Assembly (NCBI GenBank): GCA_023634235.1
Contig: JAMKCF010000008.1
Location: 19,311,000-19,374,999 of the forward strand
Source of the DNA: Pisaster brevispinus
Lineage: Eukaryota > Echinodermata > Asteroidea > Forcipulatida > Asteriidae
DNA length: 64,000 nt
Direction of reading: 5' to 3'
The notes below the pieces were generated by a model. The model ran no database searches, was not told where the DNA came from, and saw only the letters and a program-made list of their open reading frames with translations. Positions 43,150-52,601 of this stretch are shown in pieces. How positions within the stretch are numbered: the stretch's first letter is position 1; the number at the start of each line of letters is the position of its first letter. The position numbers were made by a program, and so were the translations under genes.

Positions 43150-46100
43150 CTGGGGAAAAAAAATATATAATAAAATCCTTTTATACGGACCTGCCAACAT
43201 TCGCAACATGCAATCAGGGACACTTTGTGCAACAATCGGGGAGATATTTAGAAATACATTCAACATGACAGGGAAACAGTTTCATAATCAGGGAGATTTC
43301 TTAATTTGTTCATCAGAACATGATAAGACTGGTTTATTTTCAGGGAACTTTCTGCAGAATCAGGGAGAGTTTGCAGCTCTGTTTATACAACACAGAACCT
43401 TGTCATTTGATTGGTGGAACATCTGTCACGTGTCATCCTTCATTTTCCTGTGTATTTACTGATTTGACAGTGGACCGCCGTATCAACAATTAATATAATT
43501 TGGTTTTACCCTTACACCGATGTGTATTAAGCACTGTACACTCAGTACTTTCCCGAGTTCTGTGAACAAAACAAATCTACAGGCAAATCACTCAGTTGGG
43601 ACTCGAACCTACGACCTTTGCATTGCTAGAGCAGATGTCTTACCACTAGACCGCCAAGCTAGCCCGATGGCTAGAGGCAGGTCCGAATCCATGGCAGCGG
43701 GTATCACAACAATTTAATAGATGTAATTTTTTGCATCAGAGATTAATAATATAATCTGGTTTTACCCTTACCCTTGAGCACTGTATGTATACGAAGTACC
43801 TTCCCCGCAGTGCACAAGCGAGAGTGGAATACAGAAAAAACACATCGCGTCTGCGTCCCATATCCATGAAAGGACCGTTATTAACTTCTTGGTGTTTCAG
43901 TTCAAAGCAGAACACCATTGGGGCTAGGACTAAGAAGCAATACAAACTGACTTGTGTTCCTCCTCACCTTTACTGAATTGCCAGCAATAACCTTCACCCT
44001 CGGAATGACCTCTCTCATGAAGCTATTCGGCCAGAGCACCTGGGAGACAAGACCCGAGGCGCATGCTTCTAAGGCGGTCATTCTACGTCCACTGTACAAG
44101 AGGTCGCAGGCCTAAAGAAAACAAAGATCACAGTCAGCCAAACATCCTTTGTTAAGTCTCACATGATTTCATTACTTGGTGAAATTACTCAAAATCCAAA
44201 ATCATCTCAATATAAATCCTGGGGTCGATTTTACAAAACCCTTCCTAACTTAGGACTAGTCCTAGGCAATGCTAGGAGATAGGACTAGTCCTAAGTTAAG
44301 ACCAGTTACTGGTCCTAACTTCAGATAAGACTAGTCTTATCTCTTTGTGAAATCGACCCCTGTACTTTCTTGAAAATTTTACAATTTAGATAAAACTGAT
44401 AACTACATTGAGGATAAAGACAAATGTTATGTGACTTTGGGGAGACTCTAGGTGGCAGCAGACTTACCAGGTAAATCCATTGTTCTTGGAAATGTGAGCA
44501 TGCTCAGAACGACCTAAACAATGGAAATTTACCTGGGATGTCTGCTGCCACCTAGAGTTCAAAAGTCTCTCACTGATGCCTTGTGTGGGATTCTAACCTA
44601 CAATTTTCTGTATTCTAGAGCGTATGCTTTAATATTAATATCAATAATAATAATTTAAACAACAAAGTAATTTTTATATAGTGCCATAGTCTACCTAAAA
44701 GACGCTCAAGGTGTTTCAAAAAGAGACAAAATAAAAAGCTCAGGCCAAACACAAGGTATAAAAATACAAATGCACAGAAAAGGAGAAAACAAACAATTCA
44801 AGCATATTAAAACAAAGCCAAAATGTTTTTGAACCAAAAACAGGGTTTGCAGAAGAAGAAACACCGGCAAAAGTTAAAAAATCACTTAAGTCTAGAATGA
44901 GTGATGTAGTAATGTAGACACGCAGTTGTAACTACTTAACCACCGAGTTTGCCAAGTGACAAGGCTGGTTCGAATCCCATAATTAGCAGTGGGTACTTCA
45001 AACAACTCAATCGGTGTAACAATTTCAATGGGGATAAAAAAACAATACTATTTGTAACATAATTCTGAACACATTAACCCTCCTACTACTGGTGTATCTC
45101 TTGAGGCAACCAACCACACCTCCAGTATGCCACAGCAACATGGCATTTTGCCAATGGCATTTTGAGCCATTGTCCGAGGTGCTTCAATGAGAGTGGGTAA
45201 ACTGGAGAAGCCACCAGCTGAGCTCAATTACAATGGAATTTGGGCCACTGTTGGAAGAGATGAGGCTCTAGACCTCGGTCAATTTCTGCAGTTGGCAATC
45301 TATGGCACTGATTGATCACACATACAAATACATTGACAGATAAATGTGGCACCTTCGCGATTGCTGAAAAAAAAAGACCAAACTCACTGCCACACAAAAC
45401 TTTGTGGGGGTATTTTTCAGTTTTCTATGGCACTAAAAACAGAGGAGAAACATGACGTCAGCTAAAAAAGTTGCACGCCTTTACACAAAGCTGTGCATTG
45501 ATGAATGGACAAGTTTTATTTGGTCATGTGATTACTGAATGCCATTTTCAGTCCAAATGCAGACTAGTCTGGCACCCTGTGTGTCAGTACATGCTATCCT
45601 TACACCGCAAAAATTGCTTTTAATTGCAGATTGTCGCAATGTTCTGAATACACAGCCCTGCCAGTATACAGGAGTGAACTGTTTTTTTTTTTTTTGGGGG
45701 GCGGGGTATTCATGAAGGATTTTACTCACCACTGGAAGGCCCATGGCATTGGGGAAGGTAAAAGAGGAACACGCTTCGGGTGTCTGGCCGAGTGCAGCAT
45801 ATGGAAGATGAAACTCTGCCTTGTCGCTGCTGTAGACGACGTCACACAAGGGGAGGATCGCAGCCCCGAGACCCACGGCAGTCCCGTTGACTGCCGCCAC
45901 GATCACCTTGGGAAAGTTGATCATGGCGTTGATGAAAACCCTGGAAAGGTTGACAATGGAATTGTTTCAAACGCCAAGTTGCAAAGATAGCGGTTGGTTG
46001 CACAATATGAGAAATTTGTACCAATAAAGAAAGTTTGAAATGTTACATAATTCATAATTTTTTGGCTGTAAATGGAAGATGAACTATACAATGGAGAACA

Positions 46101-49100
46101 ACCATTTGGCAGTAAAATATTCTATAAACACAGGTGTGGTGCCACTGACCATTCCAAACCACTTGAAAGATGAATAACCCTCCTACTGGTGGACCATTCA
46201 ATATCATCTGCATGATTTTGAATACTAGGTGAAAATGCAGCCCGCAGTATGATATCATGTGGTGAATACATCTACACAGTACACAGTTAACCCTCCTACT
46301 GTCTGACCATTCAATATCATGTACACTGCACACAATTTTGAACAATAGAAGAAAAATCCAGGCTGCAATTTGATATCAGGTGGGGAAACATTAAGTGCAC
46401 AAATAGCTCTGTGCACGGTTGTTCTGTACTATGAGTGGCAATGAGTGGAATTTGGGTCATACTTTTGTCAAACATTATGGAAAAAGGAGGCATAATGACT
46501 TTGCTGCTTGCTAATGCAAATGGAATTGCTTCAGGCACCTTAGCCCAGATCGAAGGTTCAATCAACACGACAATTAACAAGCCTGGAAACTAGAGCTTGA
46601 ACAACAAATAAATTCATCGAAAATATAAACAAAACAAATCTCGTACTGACCTCAGTGCCTCTGCCAACTTCCGAGCCACTTTTTTCCTGTGTTCCGTTAC
46701 GACCAACATCTGAAGATCTAACCCTGAGCAGAAGACATTCCCCGACCCTGTCAGCAAGAGCGCCCTCGTCTCATCCTTGGCCGATTTATCCAAGATGTCA
46801 GTGAGCTCCTGCAGAGCCTGAATTGTGAGGATTAGGATAAAAGAAGAGTAAGACAAAAATCAAATTCATGGCAGGCCTGGAGTTTCATCTTTGAGAGGGC
46901 AAAGCCATTTTCTTTTTTGCAAAGGGCGCCTCCATCGGGAAAAGTCTGCGGGGAATTTTTGAAGGAAAAAACAGTGCTGTCTTCCGCCATGACGTCAGAG
47001 GCTACAGCTCAAAATTAACACTGGATTGCAGGCCCGAGGCCAGTGATTTTAATATCAGGCTAGTAAATTCATGACTGTACAAGTTCAGCGAACTTTTTTT
47101 TTGTACAAACTGAATAACAATACCTTACTACGTAATAAAATCTTTAACTAAAAAAAGTTGATGGTTGAATGTTGACTTCATATCTTTCAATTCTGTTGAG
47201 AATTGAAGTATATTTACCAATATGAGACAAATGAGATAAATCTTGTCCTTAGTGCTTGTCCAAACCAAAATAGTCCATATTAAGCTGTGAAGAAATAATT
47301 TCTCGTTTGTGTCAAAATAGTCTAGTCCAGTGAAATTTCTTTAGCTACAAGCCCAGCGGTCTTGTGGATTTTCCCACCAAATGCGAGCCCCGAGAGGGCA
47401 CATGATTTCAGGATAATTTCTTTTATGTTTCCCTTTGACTAAAATCAAGGGTAAGAGTCATTGTTGACATGTGGGTCTGGGAAAAAAAAAAAGGATCTAA
47501 ATATTAGAGGTATGTTGAAACGATGTAATTTCCACCTGAGAGTAACCCCTGAAGCTAGAGACTTTAAGGAGTTTCGGGGAATAACATCCTCAGCACTAGA
47601 GACGTAGATTAAGGAACAGGATATCTTCATACAGCTATTGTTCTTCAACAGGCGGACAGGGAAAAATTCACAATTCAGATAAAAATCTGAAATTTCTCAT
47701 CCCATTACAATACACACAAGTTCCTTTTTTAACAGAAAGTAATATAAGTTCCTTTTTCATTATTTTTGTTTGTTATGCATATTAGCAGTTTGTAAAATCT
47801 AAATCTGTTTCTCTTCTGTTTTACAAACATCGGCAGTTTCACATTAATTCATGTTTAAAGAGGACAGGAATTCACTTATGTGTTGTAATCATTTTCATGT
47901 GAGTGGGAAAAAAATTACAAGTCTGTAACCTCATGCTAAAAAGGTGTAAACTGCCATTGTATTCGATGAACCTTCCAATGCAAAACTTGTCAACATCCAA
48001 AACATCCCGACGACATCATTCCGAGAAAAAATGGGTCTGTACATTTTTGTACGGGGATCTTTTGGTCCATTCCTGACTATTTCAGAGCGACATTTGAAAC
48101 ATGACCTCATTCGATTTCAACAGCTATGGGTCTTTATATTCCAAGAAGGAATGATTTTTTGGTCAGTCAAACGGTCAAAACCAAGGCCGTTTGATTGAAT
48201 ATCATTGAAAGTCAGGAATAACGCAAAACATCCCCGTACAAAAATGTGCAGACCACAGACCCATTTTTTCTCAGAATGATGCTATCAGATGTTTTGGATG
48301 TTGAGAAATGTTTACACTGGAAGGGTGTACACCATTTTAGCATGCTAATAATAGAGACTTGTAATTTTTTACACACTCAATAGTGGCTCTTTCTAATGGA
48401 AAATGAGTACATTACAAAATTGAAATTGACATTTCCCCTGCTCTTGAAGTTGCAACTATCACTACAGTCCCACATTTTCGTGTATAAAACCTTTTTGATT
48501 GAACTTACAAAAAAAGTTGTATTAACATTGCTTGTTCACCCCATGAAACTTCATGTCTGGATTATACCCATCTCTCAAAAAATGTGCAACTTTGGGGATG
48601 GTACAACACTCTGCTTCCCTTCAGGAAACAACAGTATAAATCCTGTGTGACCTTAAAAACCTTGTTTAGCATTAAAGAGAAAGCACAGATCTGGTAAATA
48701 TAGACCTTTATCATGGTGCGGCCATCTTGGTCATGTTCCCTGTATCCAGTAACAGTATTGGATGCTAATATTCACTGTACAAAAAAGGTACCAGATTATT
48801 TTTCCTTCCAGCCTCGGTTTGGTTACATTGAGCTGAATAGGAGAAAATCAAGATGGCCGCACCATGATAAAGGTCTATTGGGTGGGGGGGGGGATGGTTG
48901 GTTTTAATCCGAAAGGTCACTACATGTATATAAGAAAACCAATTCACAACAGAAATATTTCTGTCAGAAGTACAAGTCAAGAAAATAGCATTCAACTCCC
49001 AAAGTTCATCTTTGGCTCTTACTGATATCGCAATCACAATCAGCTAGATACGATCTGGAATTCAGTCCATTATTTGATTGTTTCCCCCTGAAAACTTGAT

Positions 49101-52100
49101 GCACGGTTTGACAACAACTTCATAAGTCGGGTGCATTGTTACAACAAAAATACATAATGTGCAGTTCTTATCAATCGCTTTACACATGTAGGGCATCTCA
49201 AAGCATTCACTATTATAAAGCAAAAGTGTACCTTTGATTTTTGGAACCATTTGACTGTTTTAGTCCTATATGAATGCAGAACAACAAAACTACTACGTAA
49301 AAATTTAATTTCAAAAGGTGATAGCGTTTTCGAGTTATCGCCAAAAAATCTGGAAATTGCCCAAAAATCATGTAGTTGTAAGTTTTGCGCAAATCTGTGA
49401 ATATTTAATATTTTCAATCTTAAGAGTGTTGTGTATAACCCTTTGAAGAACAGTTATTATAATCCATGTGAGTAAAACGGGCTTGGAATTTCACCTTTGA
49501 AGGGGCAAGGCCATTTTCATTTTACGTTGGGAAAATCCTTAAGTCTATGGGAAACTTTTGAAGGGGCACCGAGGTCTAAACCGTGCCTCGGTGTAATCCC
49601 AGGCCTGGAAAAAAAAATTATAAAAAATAATAATAATTTCCCTTGACCTACCTTGATATTGAGGGCATTTCTTGACTGGGAATTAGTGAAGAACCAGACT
49701 TGGGTGTACTCGGGATTTTTCCTGACACACACTTCCTTGTACTTGAATAAATTGTCACACTGCCTCAAACTGAACCTCCTGAGAAAAATGGTCAAGAAAG
49801 AGTAAACAAACAAAAATCGTCAATATACGTCCAAGTGTACAAGTTATTGTACAAATTATTGAATGCATGTGTGAGTGCATTGTCGCAGAATATAATCGCC
49901 AGGTGAAATCTTAGACTGTTCCATTTTATGAGGAGAAGCCGAGTGAATGGAAGCCTGATTTGTATTCAGTGATGCATTAAATATTTGTTTTTTGTAACTC
50001 ACATAGATGCTTGTCATTTGAAATTGTTTAACGACAAAGACAAAATAGACACAGAAACCTGTAACTGCCGTGTACCCAGAGATCACACCCAGGTTTACGA
50101 TACAACCTGGGAAGCGGCAGGATAACAAAGGATTATCCTCATTGAGGTGCCCTTTACTTCATAAAAACTGCCTTAGTATCAGTCCAACATTTTATCCCCC
50201 CCCCCTTTTGGCCATTCTCAAGGTACAGGCATTCATAGCAAAATACATAAATTCTGTTTCTATTTCTTCGTTGTAAATTTATGTTATTATTATGGTTTAT
50301 TACTTGATGTAAATTTGTGTCAACTCTCCCCAAGCCTCATTGTGCTTTGAACATTATAAACATTATGCAGAAAAACAAAAACATTTAATTATACTAGAAC
50401 AGCGAAAGCTGCCATAGCCAGCTGCCAAATGCCAATCATTTGCCGGACTATTTAATTGACAAACTTAACTGGTCCCGTTGGCCAGTCACTGAAAAAAGCC
50501 AAGGGCAAACCCTGCAGTTACCAACTAAAAGTATTAGTTCTGTTCATTTGGCGGTTGGCTTGGCTAAGTGGTTCCTTGCCTTGCCTTCCACCTCTAGGAC
50601 CCCGGTTTGAATCCCGCCGGGGGCACTATGTGGATTGGTGTTTTTTTTTCAGTCCCTTAATTGCATTGGTTTCCCGTGGAAGAATTCTCCGGGGTTTCCT
50701 CCAACATCTAAAGCTGAATCTTCCTTTTTTTGCCTTCTCTCCATGGGGGTTCTTGGCTAGTACAGTGATTAAGTTCGCTTTTCTGAAAATCCTACGCATC
50801 ACAGCAAGACTACATAAATCAATTTGTACCTCTCCGCATCGTCCTCCTCGCTGCTGAGACTCGACTGTGACATCCGCCGCAGCAACATGTCGCCGCTAAA
50901 CCTGTCCGCGACATCCCGCTGCTTCTGCTTGAGTTTGGCCCTGAGGAACTTCTCCGTGGTGAGGAGAGACTTTGGTGACGGCAGCTTGATGTGATTCCCG
51001 TTGGTGAAGTCGTGGAGTTTGATGACGGGGGTCAACAGCGGGACGTACGTGAGCCTGGGGTCGCTGTTCGTCGGGGTGCTTGGAGGTGTGGTTGTCGGTG
51101 TGTCTACTGACTTCTCTGCAAAATTTGTTTTTCAAAAGTCTTTTTTTTTACAATTCAGATGTTGTTACCTTAACGATTAGTTAAAGTTATTTTACTGTTT
51201 TCCCAATGTGTTAATGATAATAAGCCCGGCAAAAGTTGGCCTGCTAGAAAATGCACATATGATATAAATAGAATACATGGTCACTCTTTTCATTAAAAAG
51301 TGCAAGGCATCATTTGTTGCAATTTATTATTCAAAACTTGAAATCTGCTTGTTCGTCTAGCATGCTGATACATGTATCTAGACCAACAACAATTTTTGGT
51401 CATTTTCATATGCTCTCCTGACGTCACTCACATAAAGTTCATACCACCAGCGCTCAGATACCATTGGCTTGATCACACAGTGATAAACTCAGACCCATTC
51501 AAGCATTCTTGAGCGTTACATAATCCATTGTCATGAAACCTTTACTGTGACCTTTAATCCAGGACATGTATCACAGTTGGTATGGCTGTAATGGGTCCAA
51601 TTTCATCTAGAGATGCTTAAAAGCAGAAAATTACGCTTACAAATGTTCTGCTACGTGAAAATATGCAGGATACCAGTCATACATGTAGATCCTACATGTG
51701 GCATGGTATTTTGGCTGGTAACCTTATTCTGGTAAGCATAAATTAACCACTGGTTCTTTTCAGAACCTACACTACTCAAAAGAGATTTTCACATGGTGTT
51801 ACCGCAAACCTCACTAATAAGCATAATTTTGTTGTGCTTCTATTCTTGGGGGGGGGGGGCTCTCTATGAAATTGGGCCTAGTACTGTATCCTTCAAAAAT
51901 GTTGATCTCATTCTCCTAGCACAACAACTGGTTTTTGCCGATGGACACATCTAAAAGAACAATGAACAATCTATTTGGTTGAAGCTACCTGTGATATCTC
52001 CACTGTCAACACGAAGGCTGTTAACTCTCCTCCTCTTCCTGTCATTGTGACCATCTCCGTTAACTTGAAAAGTCTTCACGGTGCTATCGTACGGCATACA

Positions 52101-52601
52101 CGACATGGATCTCACCCTGTGGAACTTCTTCACAACGACCGGGGAGCCGTTCAGCTTCACTTCCGACGTTGACGACAAGGAGGAAGGAGACGGTTCCAGC
52201 GGCGGTAAACTGTCCGCAGGTATACTACCGTTAAATAAATCTGTTTCATTATGAATTTCTATCTTGAATTCCTCTTGGGAGTGTTCTCTTTTTAGAGACA
52301 CGAGTCCGTCCATGGAAGTCTTTGATTTGGATTTCTCCGGGGGCTTTGAGTGCGACTTCCTTTTGGAGTGCTCCTCGCCGTGCTTCTTGTCCCGCTTAGA
52401 TTTACGGTGGGATGGGGACGACTTCGGGAAGAGTCCCTTCTCCTGCATGGTGCGCTCATTGAAGGCATCCAGGAGGTCTGTGCAGTTGCGGAGGTTCTCG
52501 ACGGGCTCCCACGAGTCATCGCTGCTCCCGTAGTTCCTCCATCGGACTAGATACTCGAGCTTCCCTCTTTTATTCCTCCGCTGCTTAAGTATGAGCGCCA
52601 C
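43003..52601 (-). CDS. CDYL: CDYL-type chromodomain plus crotonase-fold protein, 7 exons found, 5' end missing
   Basis: Chromatin reader and co-repressor: the chromodomain binds methylated H3 and the C-terminal enoyl-CoA-hydratase (ECH) fold binds CoA and HDACs (family knowledge). Exons: 51989-52601, 50830-51115, 49652-49778, 46651-46817, 45730-45940, 43968-44111, 43003-43149. All have AG/GT borders and one frame, 1695 nt (564 aa). Numbered from the first residue found: chromodomain 1-55 (KLEYLVRWRNYGSSDDSWEP), basic/Ser linker 60-290, ECH fold about 300-560 (VNGTAVGLGAAILPLCDVVY, EACASGLVSQVLWP). As in CDY/CDYL, both catalytic Glu of true hydratases are replaced (Ala425, Tyr445). The first exon, with Met and the first chromodomain strand (usually (Y/F)E|V), was not located. 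CDYL2/CDY are alternative family members; invertebrates usually have a single gene. Confidence 0.92.
43580..43672 (-). repeat. tRNA-derived SINE head (CDYL intron)
   Basis: The minus strand reads GGCGGTCTAGTGGTAAGACA and GTAGGTTCGAGTCCCAAC, close to A- and B-box consensus, but the acceptor stem does not close. It lies between the terminal and penultimate CDYL exons. Confidence 0.65.
43968..44111 (-). CDS. CDYL: CDYL exon, ECH C-terminal helices
   Basis: Encodes ACDLLYSGRRMTALEACASG then LVSQVLWPNSFMREVIPRVK, matching CDYL's SGRKLTAQEACGKGLVSQVFWP. Acceptor tttctttag|GCCTGC; donor AGTAAAG|gtgagg. Confidence 0.95.
44224..44360. mobile_element. Palindromic MITE with ACTAGTCCTA repeats
   Basis: GGGGTCGATTTTACAAA faces TTTGTGAAATCGACCCC. 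The interior is built from ACTTAGGACTAGTCCTA and its inverse. In the CDYL intron 44112-45729. Confidence 0.9.
44450..44562. mobile_element. Palindromic MITE, CTCTAGGTGGCAGCAGAC family
   Basis: ACTCTAGGTGGCAGCAGACT and AATCCATTGTT on the left mirror AACAATGGAAATTTACC and GTCTGCTGCCACCTAGAGTT on the right, around GAGCATGCTC. Confidence 0.9.
45070..45270 (-). repeat. Dispersed repeat, intact relative of 61.5-62.5 kb
   Basis: TGGCCCAAATTCCATTGTAA, GGTGGCTTCTCCAGTTT and AAAATGCCAT (read on minus) recur at 61565-61645 and 62445-62500, where the copy is split by a long-TIR element. Confidence 0.75.
45730..45940 (-). CDS. CDYL: CDYL exon, ECH core
   Basis: Encodes VFINAMINFPKVIVAAVNG, TAVGLGAAILPLCDVVYSS and FHLPYAALGQTPEACSS. 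Positions equivalent to rat hydratase Glu144 and Glu164 are Ala and Tyr, as in CDYL-type non-classical enzymes. Acceptor ctttccag|GGTTTT; donor CCAGTG|gtgagt. Confidence 0.95.
46155..46450. repeat. Tandem pair of about 115-bp repeats
   Basis: AACCCTCCTACTG, GACCATTCAATATCAT and ATGATATCA.GTGG occur twice (46170-46265 and 46288-46385). Similar sequence recurs at 55270-55370. Confidence 0.75.
46651..46817 (-). CDS. CDYL: CDYL exon, ECH domain
   Basis: Encodes LLLTGSGNVFCSGLDLQMLV, the crotonase oxyanion-hole region (family GSVFCCGLDF), and ends KLAEAL. Acceptor acaattcag|GCTCTG; donor CTGAG|gtcagt. Confidence 0.94.
46873..47100. repeat. Two dispersed repeats side by side in a CDYL intron
   Basis: First a GGAGTTTCATCTTTGAGAGG copy, then a GGCCCGAGGCCAGTGATTTT copy. 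The latter family also occurs at 13985-14095 (reverse), 53820-54150, 59640-59725 and 63645-63720, often with a GCGGTCTTGTG..GAGCCC segment further along. Confidence 0.75.
47925..48362. mobile_element. Long foldback element in a CDYL intron
   Basis: Both halves are inverted copies: AAGTCTGTAACCTCATGCTA / TAGCATGCTAATAATAGAGA, ACATCCAAAACATC / GATGTTTTGGATGTTG, CATTTTTGTACGGGGAT / CCCCGTACAAAAATGTG. It is related to the 37.6 kb MITE ends. Confidence 0.8.
48700..48878. mobile_element. TIR MITE, TAGACCTTTATCATGGTGCG family
   Basis: Left TAGACCTTTATCATGGTGCG-GCCATCTTG is inverted at the right as CAAGATGGCCGCACCATGAT-AAAGGTCTA. The interior has CCTCGGTTTGGTTACATTGA, recognisable also near 1705-1735. 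Confidence 0.88.
49478..49610 (+). repeat. Copy of the GGAGTTTCATCTTTGAGAGG repeat
   Basis: TTGGAATTTCACCTTTGAAG, AGGCCATTTTCATTTT and TCTATGGGAAACTTTTGAAG, ending just before the CDYL exon at 49652. Confidence 0.85.
49652..49778 (-). CDS. CDYL: CDYL exon, start of ECH domain
   Basis: Encodes RFSLRQCDNLFKYKEVCVRK and VWFFTNSQSRNALNIK, matching human CDYL RFSVRQTES.YRYRDIVVRK and the first crotonase strand. Acceptor ttttctcag|GAGGTT; donor ATCAAG|gtaggt. Confidence 0.92.
50537..50640 (+). repeat. tRNA-derived SINE head in a CDYL intron
   Basis: TTGGCTTGGCTAAGTGGTTC (A-box) and CCCCGGTTTGAATCCCGCCG (T-arm and B-box) are well formed, but the rest of the cloverleaf is extended. Treated as a SINE. 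Confidence 0.65.
50830..51115 (-). CDS. CDYL: CDYL linker exon
   Basis: Acceptor attttgcag|AGAAGTC; donor GAGAG|gtacaa. Encodes a Thr/Pro-rich start (TPTTTPPSTPTNSD), then YVPLLTPVIKLHDFTNG, LTTEKFLRAKLKQKQRD and SQSSLSSEEDDAE. Low similarity is expected for the CDYL hinge; frame and splice sites fit both neighbours. Confidence 0.85.
51598..51875. mobile_element. MITE copy 5 split by a 76-bp insertion
   Basis: A GCTGCTTAAGCAG-type MITE interrupted after GGTAAGCATAA by 51742-51817. The 9-bp TAAGCATAA is duplicated on both sides (51733-51741 and 51818-51826). The insert carries the stem-loop GGTTCTTTTCAGAACC. Confidence 0.88.
51989..52601 (-). CDS. CDYL: CDYL exon with chromodomain body and basic linker
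   Basis: Acceptor attttcacag|GTGGCG, phase 0, starting VALILKQRRNKRGKLEYLVRW with W and Y cage residues. It continues WEPVENLRNCTDLLDAFNER, then Lys/Arg/Ser-rich and acidic segments, and ends DSGDIT at ACAG|gtagct. This is the largest exon (613 nt). Confidence 0.93.
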
